28,317 bases of DNA. Origin: Dialister sp. UBA7295 (lineage in GTDB: Bacteria; Bacillota; Negativicutes; Veillonellales; Dialisteraceae). Where the stretch lies: the NCBI GenBank assembly GCA_002471975.1, contig DKQZ01000099.1, forward strand, positions 1 through 28,317, in the 5' to 3' direction. Below the pieces are notes generated by a model. That model saw only the letters and a program-made list of their open reading frames with translations, did no database searches and was not told the origin of the DNA. Position numbers and translations under genes: made by a program. Positions 23,015 to 28,317 of this stretch are shown here, piece after piece; position 1 is the stretch's first letter, and the number at the start of each line of letters is the position of its first letter.

Positions 23015-23116
23015 TTTATCAATTTCAACCATTCAGCATATTGTGTAATGATTGTACAGCCCCTTTATTTTTACCCTCATTTTACCTTTCCCATTGGAAA
23101 ACATGCCCACTCACTG

Positions 23117-23125
23117 TGCTATAAT
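23117..23125 (+). promoter_or_regulatory. Extended -10 promoter of the GalT-like operon
   Basis: TGCTATAAT: a perfect TATAAT with the TG extension, 27 bases before the ATG. A TTGGAA lies 20 bases upstream, too far for a good -35, as extended -10 promoters allow. Confidence 0.65.
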
Positions 23126-23152
23126 AAAAACAGAAAGAGAAGGTAAAATGCC

Positions 23153-23923
23153 ATGAATACACCGATCATATTCAACTTGTCCATCGGCAGCCGGAAGCCG
23201 CACTCAGGGAGGCAGAAGGTCTGCCCTTTCTGTCATCCGGAGAAATTAACCAATGTCATCGAGCAGGAGGGAGACCTCATCTGGCTCATGAATAAATTTC
23301 CGGTCTTTGAAAATACCTGGCCCACAGTGATCGTGGAGACGGCAGACCACAATGGAGAGCTCACCACCTACAGCCCGGAGAAGCTGCACCAGGTAGTTTC
23401 CTTCGGTCTCTCCCGGTGGCTGGAGCTGGAGAAGGATAAAAGGTTCCAGTCGGTCCTTTATTTCCGGAATTTCGGTCCTGAATCCGGCGGTTCCCAGCGT
23501 CATCCCCATTCCCAGATCATCGGGCTGGAGGATTACGACTATATGGAAAATATTTCCCCCGAAAACTTCATGGGCCCCGTGGTCCACGAAGATGAGGACT
23601 GCTATGCCACCATTTCCGACTATCCTTTGTCCGGCATGGGCGAGCTCAATGTGCTCCTCAAAAAGGACGGAGCGCCTGACAAATTTGCAGATACCATCCA
23701 GACTCTGGGACGGTTCGTGCTGAATGATTTTCCTCTCCGCTGCACGAGCTACAATATTTTCTTCTATCATACGAAACATAACATCTGCGCCAAGATATTC
23801 CCCCGTTACAACGCATCCCCGCTTTACATGGGCTATCGCATCACCCATGTCATGGACCGGCGGAGCAAGAAAAAGACCATGGACATCCTGACGTCAGAGA
23901 AATATTTTGGAGCGAAATCATGA
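23153..23923 (+). CDS. GalT-like (DUF4931-type) HIT-superfamily protein
   Basis: The 256-residue protein has the motif set of galactose-1-phosphate uridylyltransferase: C24-x2-C27 (VCPFCHPE, zinc ligand pair), NKFPVFEN (47-54, GalT has NDFPAL), VETADHNGEL (GalT VExPxH), and the catalytic-type HPHSQ at 117-121 after SGGSQR. It is much shorter than GalT (about 350), and the surroundings hold no galactose genes, so another nucleotidyl transfer or hydrolysis is more likely. I believe this is the family called DUF4931; its reaction is not known to me. It leads a plus-strand operon, and its stop overlaps the phosphoesterase start by 4 nt. Confidence 0.8.
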   Translation: MNTPIIFNLSIGSRKPHSGRQKVCPFCHPEKLTNVIEQEGDLIWLMNKFPVFENTWPTVIVETADHNGELTTYSPEKLHQVVSFGLSRWLELEKDKRFQSVLYFRNFGPESGGSQRHPHSQIIGLEDYDYMENISPENFMGPVVHEDEDCYATISDYPLSGMGELNVLLKKDGAPDKFADTIQTLGRFVLNDFPLRCTSYNIFFYHTKHNICAKIFPRYNASPLYMGYRITHVMDRRSKKKTMDILTSEKYFGAKS

Positions 23924-24636
23924 AATTATACGCTTTCAGCGATTTCCACCTTTCCGGAGATCCGCCAACAAAGCCTATGGATATATTCGGGGCCCACTGG
24001 CATAACCACCGGGAAAAAATCGTGAAGGCCTGGCTGGATACGATTACCCCGGAAGATACGGTCATCATGGCCGGCGACCTGTCCTGGGCCATGCGCATGG
24101 AAGATGCCATTAGTGACCTGAAAATGCTGGGCACCCTGCCGGGGCGGAAAATCATTGTCCGCGGCAACCATGATTACTGGTGGGATACGGTGACGAAAAT
24201 GACCCGCTTCACCGACGGTGCCTTTGAATTTCTCCACAATTCCGCCATCGATGCGGGAGGGGTGGCTCTGGCAGGCACCCGCGGGTGGATTTCGGAAACT
24301 TCAAAGAAATATGTGGAAAAAACGGACAAACCCATCATCCTCCGGGAGGAAGGGAGACTGGAACGTTCCCTGGAACTGGCAGAGAAAATGAATGCGCCCC
24401 GCATCATCGCCGTCCTTCATTACCCGCCTTTTGATGAAAACAGGAAGCCTTCCCACATGGTGGAAATCATGAAAAAATATCATGTCACCGACTGCATCTA
24501 CGGCCATATCCACGGAGCCCCCAATTTCGTGAATCTTCCGGATGAACTGGAAGGCATAAAACTGCACCTCACCAGTGCGGACTACCTTGATTTCAAACCT
24601 TACTACATCTGTGATCTGGAGGCGCCCCATGCATAG
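23920..24636 (+). CDS. Calcineurin-like metallophosphoesterase
   Basis: The 238-residue protein has all five metal-site blocks of the family: D8-x-H10 (SDFHLS), GDLSWA (D53), GNHDYWW (N83, H84, D85), a His in AVLHYPPF, and GHIHG near the end. So two-metal phosphoester hydrolysis is expected; the substrate is unknown. No signal peptide, so cytoplasmic. It overlaps the GalT-like gene by 4 nt and the next small gene by 8 nt, so the three are probably made together. The GalT-like/phosphoesterase pairing suggests work on a nucleotide or sugar phosphate, but this is inference. Confidence 0.88.
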   Translation: MKLYAFSDFHLSGDPPTKPMDIFGAHWHNHREKIVKAWLDTITPEDTVIMAGDLSWAMRMEDAISDLKMLGTLPGRKIIVRGNHDYWWDTVTKMTRFTDGAFEFLHNSAIDAGGVALAGTRGWISETSKKYVEKTDKPIILREEGRLERSLELAEKMNAPRIIAVLHYPPFDENRKPSHMVEIMKKYHVTDCIYGHIHGAPNFVNLPDELEGIKLHLTSADYLDFKPYYICDLEAPHA

Positions 24637-24859
24637 ACTGACAGAAAGCAGGCTCCTCGCCGGCTATATTTACGGTGATAACAGGAATCATGAATATGTC
24701 TACCTCCCGGGGAGCGAACTGGGCGCGGAAAGCCCCGTCCTTGTCTACGAAACGGAAGAAGGCCATTTGGACCTTTCCATGGAAGAGGCGCTTTCGGTGA
24801 TTGAAAAGAGAAGCCTCCGCATGGTCAGACATCCGGTATTTGGAAATCAAACACTGTAA
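24629..24859 (+). CDS. Small protein of unknown function (76 aa)
   Basis: I do not recognise this protein. It starts at ATG 24629, with CTGGAGG 6 bases upstream, and overlaps the phosphoesterase by 8 nt. The 76 residues are mixed charged and hydrophobic, without membrane segment, Cys pair or obvious motif; EYVYLPGSELGAESPVLVYE looks like beta strands, followed by an acidic helix (LSMEEALSVIEKRSL). Good start site, tight coupling and the terminator after it argue that it is real. Confidence 0.7.
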   Translation: MHRLTESRLLAGYIYGDNRNHEYVYLPGSELGAESPVLVYETEEGHLDLSMEEALSVIEKRSLRMVRHPVFGNQTL

Positions 24860-24861
24860 TA

Positions 24862-24900
24862 AAAGTTGTCAGTCGATAGTAATTAGCCGTTAGTGGTTAA
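24862..24900. repeat. Short TTAGC/TTGTCAG word tract
   Basis: agttgtcagtcgatagtaattagccgttagtgg: words of the two dispersed families directly after the last plus-strand stop, before the shared terminator. Confidence 0.5.
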
Positions 24901-24928
24901 TTTGGCAGGACTGTTTACTCAAAACAAT

Positions 24929-24963
24929 AAAACGACGAAAGTGCTTGTGCTTTCGTCGTTTTT
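24929..24963. terminator. Bidirectional terminator between convergent operons
   Basis: Arms aaaacgacgaaag and ctttcgtcgtttt around an 8-base loop, with A- and T-runs on both sides. It serves the plus-strand GalT-like operon and, one base past the SDR stop, the minus-strand SDR operon. Confidence 0.9.
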
Positions 24964-24964
24964 G

Positions 24965-25711
24965 TTATGCCCTGAACATTTTCTGAAATGAAAGGAGAAT
25001 CGAGAGCGGCAGGAACCTTCCGCCAAGGTACGTCAGCTTTCCCATGATTCCGGGAATGCAGAGAGACTCCCCTTTCCGGGAAGCGGAAAGGGCCGCTTCT
25101 GTCACATCTTTTGCAGTAAGGGCGCCAAAGGGACTCTTGGGTCCCCCGGCCCTGGAAATAAATTCAGTGTCTCTGATCCAGTAAGGACAGAGGGCAGTAA
25201 CGGTAATATTCTTTGATTTGAGTTCCCCTGCCAGGGCCCTGCTGAAATGAAGAAGGAAACTTTTGGAAGCACTGTATACGGCAAGCTTTGGAAGAGGCAC
25301 GAAAGCGGCTGCGGAGCACACATTGATGATGGCGCTTTCCCTTTTCATATAAGGCAGGCAGAGTTTGATGAGCCTCAAAGGCGCTTCATTGTTCAAACGG
25401 ATCATGGAAAGGATTTCTTCTGACTTTTCTTCTTCAAAGGAAATGACATGGCCAAAGCCTGCATTATTGATGAGAAGGCCCACTTCCGGTTTTTCTTTTT
25501 CAAGAAGTCCGGAAATGTCTTTGAAACTTTCTTCCAGTGTGAGGTCCAGCGGCAGCACGTGGAGGCGGACTCCGCTCTGTGCCAGAGAAAGAAGTTCCTC
25601 TTTGCGGCGGGCGATCACCCATATTTCCTCATATTTCTTTTCTGCTGCCAGTTCTTTCACGAATTCCCGGCCCAGGCCTGAGGATGCGCCGGTGACAATG
25701 GCGATTTTCAT
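24965..25711 (-). CDS. Short-chain dehydrogenase/reductase
   Basis: The 248-residue NAD(P)-dependent oxidoreductase has the classical SDR motifs: TGASSGLG at residues 7-14, LDLT, NNAGFG, the catalytic Ser in VCSAAAF, and YSASK with catalytic Tyr and Lys. The substrate is unknown. The C-terminus has a hydrophobic stretch (LGGRFLPLSILLSF) that may touch the membrane, as in the YqjQ/DltE-like group. It overlaps pgeF by 4 nt and is last in an rluD-pgeF-SDR operon; I see no functional reason for this order. Confidence 0.9.
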   Translation of the reverse strand: MKIAIVTGASSGLGREFVKELAAEKKYEEIWVIARRKEELLSLAQSGVRLHVLPLDLTLEESFKDISGLLEKEKPEVGLLINNAGFGHVISFEEEKSEEILSMIRLNNEAPLRLIKLCLPYMKRESAIINVCSAAAFVPLPKLAVYSASKSFLLHFSRALAGELKSKNITVTALCPYWIRDTEFISRAGGPKSPFGALTAKDVTEAALSASRKGESLCIPGIMGKLTYLGGRFLPLSILLSFQKMFRA

Positions 25712-26517
25712 GATTCCATCATCAGCACCGCCATATGGCGGCCTGTGTCTCCGTGATCTTTGCGATAGGAATAGAAAAGGTCCGTCCTGTCCCAGGTGCA
25801 GAGATGACAGTCTTCGATGTGATTTTCAGAAAGGCCTGCTTTTTTCATCAGCACATGGTTTGCTTCTGCCAGGGCAAAGAGGTATTTCCCATTGGGCTTC
25901 GTGTGATAAAGTTTTTCAAATTCAGAAGGCGTGAAAAGAGACCGCATGGCTTCCACCACTTCCCCGCCTACCTCGAAATTTTTAAAACCGATGGCGGGCC
26001 CGATGGCCCCCAGGATATCCTTTGGATGGCAGCCGAATTTCTCTGCCATCATTTCCACCGTTTTGCCAACGATATTTCCTGCCGTCCCCCGCCAGCCGCC
26101 GTGGGAAAGGCCGATCACCTTCCTTACAGGGTCATAGAAGAAAAGGGGCGTGCAGTCCGCATAATTCATGGTCAGGGGCACGTCCGGCTCCTCCGTAATG
26201 AGCCCGTCGGTGCCGGGAATGGAACTTTCCAGGGACAGGGCGCCCCGCCCGCAATCCTTCTTCGTCACGATTTCGATGTGAGTCCCATGAACCTGACGGC
26301 AGTTGATGAGAAGCTTTGCATCCATGCCCAGTTCATCAAAGAACCTTCGCCGGTTTTCAAGTACATTTTCCAAAGAATCTCCCGTATGAAGACCCATATT
26401 CATGGAGTCATAAGGAACAGGGCTCACGCCGCCCGTCCGTGTAGATACGGCAGCTTTCACAGGCAAATCCTTATATATAGTAAAAGAAAGATAAGGAATT
26501 CTATTTCCCAAAATCAT
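25708..26517 (-). CDS. pgeF: Peptidoglycan editing factor PgeF (YfiH/laccase-domain family)
   Basis: Proteins of this family act on muropeptides with wrong amino acids (PgeF in E. coli) or as purine nucleoside phosphorylase-like zinc enzymes. The 269-residue protein shows the three metal/active blocks: INCRQVHGTHIE (His), NYADCTPLFFYD (Cys) and GLSHGGWRGTAGNIVGKTVE (His), plus AIGPAIG and HLCTWDRTDLFYSYRKDHGDTGRH near the end. Length fits (E. coli 243). ATG has AAGGAGGG 6 bases upstream and overlaps the preceding pseudouridine synthase by 4 nt, the same order (rluD then pgeF) as in many proteobacteria. Confidence 0.94.
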   Translation of the reverse strand: MILGNRIPYLSFTIYKDLPVKAAVSTRTGGVSPVPYDSMNMGLHTGDSLENVLENRRRFFDELGMDAKLLINCRQVHGTHIEIVTKKDCGRGALSLESSIPGTDGLITEEPDVPLTMNYADCTPLFFYDPVRKVIGLSHGGWRGTAGNIVGKTVEMMAEKFGCHPKDILGAIGPAIGFKNFEVGGEVVEAMRSLFTPSEFEKLYHTKPNGKYLFALAEANHVLMKKAGLSENHIEDCHLCTWDRTDLFYSYRKDHGDTGRHMAVLMMES

Positions 26518-27419
26518 AAGAGTCCCTCCTTTGTAAAATCAAAATCCGGCCAGATGGCGGAAATAATATGTTTCATATCCTCCGGAACAGGAGCCTTGAA
26601 ATATAATTTTTCCCCTGTCTCGAGATGGTTGAAAGCGACAGTGAAAGCATGGAGCCCCTGGCGGTCCATGAGATCCAGGGGACCCCCATACAGGGTATCT
26701 CCCAGAAGGGGATGACCGAGATGCGTGCAGTGGACCCGAATCTGGTGGGTCCTTCCCGAAAGGAGATGAAGTCTCAAAAGACTTGCCTTTTCCGATGAAG
26801 CCAGCACTTTGTACTCCGTGGCCGCCCATTTGCCATCTTCCCGCACCATCCATTCCACGATGGAGCCCGGTTTACGCCCGATAGGCGCTTCGATGATGCC
26901 TTCCCCTTCCATATTTCCTGAAACCAGGGCCAGGTACTCCCGGTAAAGTACATCGTGGGACTTTGACAATTCATACTGCCCCTTGGCGGACTTGGCCACC
27001 ACCACAAGCCCCGTCGTATTCCTGTCAAGCCGGTAAACGGGATGAATGCCGCAGTCCTCCCCTTTCTTTTGGAAATAGCCGGCCACCGCATTCACCAGGG
27101 TATCATGGGCCTCTTTCGACGTGGGATGAATGATCATACCCGGGCCCTTGTTCACGATGAGAAGATCCTTATCCTCATATAAAATATCCAGAGGAATATC
27201 GGACGGAATGATGTCAGACTCCTCGCTCCACACGAAGCGCAGCACGTCCCCCGCTTTCACCGGAGTCTTTGCATTGTGCAGCGCCTGACCATTCAAAGAA
27301 AAAGTTCCGTTCCACTTGATCCGCTTCCAGAGAGCGCCGGACAAATGAAGCCTCTTCCTGGCAATATCCTTCACCACCCGCCCCTCATCGACATCCGTAC
27401 AAGTCCATATAATTTCCAT
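26514..27419 (-). CDS. RluA/RluD-family 23S rRNA pseudouridine synthase
   Basis: The enzyme converts uridine to pseudouridine in RNA; RluD-type members act on 23S rRNA helix 69. The 301-residue protein has an N-terminal S4-like RNA-binding segment (about 1-65), ILYEDKDLLIVNKGPGMIIHPT, the catalytic-Asp motif HPVYRLDRNTTGLVV (D132), and late LLSGRTHQIRVHCTHLGHPLLGDTLYGG. I use ATG 27419, with AAAGGAGGTG 5 bases upstream, rather than an open-frame codon 12 triplets before it. First gene of the operon with pgeF and the SDR. Which uridine is modified cannot be told by eye. Confidence 0.92.
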   Translation of the reverse strand: MEIIWTCTDVDEGRVVKDIARKRLHLSGALWKRIKWNGTFSLNGQALHNAKTPVKAGDVLRFVWSEESDIIPSDIPLDILYEDKDLLIVNKGPGMIIHPTSKEAHDTLVNAVAGYFQKKGEDCGIHPVYRLDRNTTGLVVVAKSAKGQYELSKSHDVLYREYLALVSGNMEGEGIIEAPIGRKPGSIVEWMVREDGKWAATEYKVLASSEKASLLRLHLLSGRTHQIRVHCTHLGHPLLGDTLYGGPLDLMDRQGLHAFTVAFNHLETGEKLYFKAPVPEDMKHIISAIWPDFDFTKEGLL

Positions 27420-27445
27420 GCCTTCACCTCCTTTCAGATAGAAAA

Positions 27446-27454
27446 AGTATATCA
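27446..27454 (-). promoter_or_regulatory. Extended -10 promoter of the pseudouridine synthase-pgeF-SDR operon
   Basis: TGATATACT on the minus strand (TG extension plus TATACT), 27 bases before the ATG. No strong -35 at normal spacing (TAGATT at 18 is the best). Confidence 0.55.
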
Positions 27455-27525
27455 TAATTGGGGTATATCAATCTATGGCAGCCTGTAGAGCCTCCTGCGA
27501 TTATTTATCGCTAAAAGCGGTTTTC

Positions 27526-27693
27526 ACTCCCGACTGTGGAAAATCCAAATAAAAAAAATCGTCGCTGCCTCAGCAGCGACACCTTCCCGCACCCCGCATC
27601 CCGCACCCCGAAATCTCGGAATGGACTATACCGGGGCGTGCCGTAGTGAGGCTAACTCCCGAATACCGTATGTTTCTCAATCCACAGTAACTG
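27526..27693 (-). repeat. Composite element array, unit 1
   Basis: cactcccgactgtgg, a short spacer, aaataaaaaaaatc, hairpin arms GTCGCTGC and GCAGCGAC, accttcc, tail words cgcaccccgcatccc, then a conserved 3' block: gaaatctcg-gaatggactata, cgtgccg, gaggctaactcccgaatacc, atcc, agtaact. The 3' block is found only in the units of this right-hand array. Confidence 0.75.
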
Positions 27694-27769
27694 CCAAAAG
27701 CCTCAAATAATGCCGTTACGCACGGACCATTTCCAGTCACTTTCGATGCTGACCATCGTACGCCCCTCC

Positions 27770-27802
27770 TGCCCTTTGGGCACCCTCCCGGACGCGGGAG
27801 GG
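27770..27802. repeat. Two adjacent small palindromes between array units
   Basis: tgccc-ttt-gggca (27770-27782) and CCCTCCCG (27783-27790) with CGGGAGGG (27795-27802). They belong to the insert of about 200 bp that separates unit 1 from unit 2 and do not resemble the composite element. Both can form hairpins; no T-run follows. Confidence 0.6.
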
Positions 27803-27901
27803 ACGCATGGAACCATTTGTATCCTTATCGACATGTAAGTTTCTTCCGCGATTTCTATTCGTCAGTTTCGACGATGAAACCACCGACAAAAATGGGTGTT
27901 T

Positions 27902-28092
27902 CCACCCCGCCTGTGCAAATTCCCCATATAAAATTCGTCGGCCCATCAGCGCCGACACCTTCACGAACCACGAATCACGAGCCACGAAATCTCGAAATGG
28001 ACTATATCGGGTCGTGCCGTGGTGAGGCTAATTCCCGAATACCGTATGTTCATCAATCCAAAGTAACTACTTATTCTACACGCCAAAGTGTT
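27902..28092 (-). repeat. Composite element array, unit 2
   Basis: cgcctgtgcaaattccccatataaaa, hairpin arms GTCGGC and GCCGAC (one mismatch in the stem), accttcacgaacc, tail words acgaatcacgagccacg, then the 3' block (gaaatctcgaaatgg, cgtgccgtggtgaggct, cccgaataccgtatgttc, aagtaact). The lead block recurs 191 bp later. Confidence 0.8.
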
Positions 28093-28317
28093 TCACTCCG
28101 CCTGTGCAAATTCCCCATAAAAAAATTCGTCGGCGCATCAGCGCCGACACCGTCACGAACCCCGCACCCCGCGCCCCGAAATCTCGAAATAGGCAATACC
28201 GGAGCATGCCGCGGTGAGGCTGACTCCCGAATACCGAATGTTCATCAATCCGAAGTAACTACTTATTCTGCACGTCAAAGTGATTTTCACTCCGCCTGCG
28301 CACATTCCCCATAAAAA
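28093..28317 (-). repeat. Composite element array, unit 3 and the start of unit 4
   Basis: Unit 3 repeats unit 2 with small changes: hairpin arms GTCGGCGC and GCGCCGAC are perfect here, the tail words become cgaaccccgcaccccgcg, and the 3' block is nearly identical. Unit 4 starts about 28287 (ctgcgcacattccccataaaaa), 194 bp after the start of unit 3, and is cut by the window edge. Open frames that cross these units have no recognisable product. The stretch 27455-28317 has no gene that I can support. Confidence 0.78.

Noticed and set aside
27737..28314. Open frames of 72-165 codons across the right-hand repeats
   Set aside because: They translate repeat units, lack ribosome sites and show no protein-like composition.
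27526..28317. CRISPR array
   Set aside because: Repeats are about 190 bp with short-range internal variation, with no 25-40 bp repeat/spacer alternation and no cas genes.

Overview
The window is typical chromosomal sequence of a diderm Firmicute of the class Negativicutes, most like a Dialister or Veillonella relative. This is inferred from gene content, not from any search. A nearly complete Kdo2-lipid A and LPS-transport gene set sits beside Firmicute-type features: strong AGGAGG ribosome binding sites, frequent TTG/GTG starts, a short SigA-type sigma factor, LpxI instead of LpxH, and a metal-type KdsA. Almost all genes are on the minus strand.

Layout. 0.1-5.0 kb: rplS with duplicated promoters, rpoD (TTG start), a tRNA-Pro/tRNA-Arg pair, then a two-gene operon of a DUF3084-like membrane coiled-coil protein and a RuvX/YqgF-like RNase H-fold protein. 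5.0-5.8 kb: no gene, but two candidate structured RNA segments and several hairpins. 5.8-19.9 kb: the LPS locus, in transcription order lpxI-lpxB-msbA, waaA-lpxK-kdsB-kdsA, kdsD-kdsC-lpxL-lptC-lptA-lptB-lptF, mostly with 1-14 nt overlaps and closed by a terminator. 20.1-22.7 kb: a Ppx/GppA phosphatase and the serine/threonine symporter sstT with an operator-like palindrome. 23.1-24.9 kb: a plus-strand operon of a GalT-like (DUF4931-type) protein, a metallophosphoesterase and a small unknown protein. 24.9-27.4 kb: an SDR oxidoreductase, pgeF and an RluD-type pseudouridine synthase, convergent with the previous operon across a shared terminator. 27.5-28.3 kb: a gene-free repeat array running off the window edge.

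How the genes work together. KdsD, KdsC, KdsA and KdsB make and activate Kdo. LpxI, LpxB, LpxK, WaaA and LpxL carry UDP-2,3-diacylglucosamine to acylated Kdo-lipid A. MsbA flips it and LptB/F/C/A carry it toward the outer membrane. LpxA, LpxC, LpxD, FabZ, LptD, LptE and a second LptF/G permease are not in the window.

The most unusual signal is in the intergenic DNA. At least ten copies of a composite element share one architecture: a CCCC-ATAAAAA lead, a GC-rich hairpin, an ACCT spacer, then a degenerate tail of short repeated words. Read on the opposite strand, the hairpin plus T-run looks like an intrinsic terminator. Separate tracts of TTAGC-like and TTATCAG-like words are also spread between genes. 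At the right edge the element recurs with a period of about 191-194 bp. I cannot run a search, so novelty is unproven.
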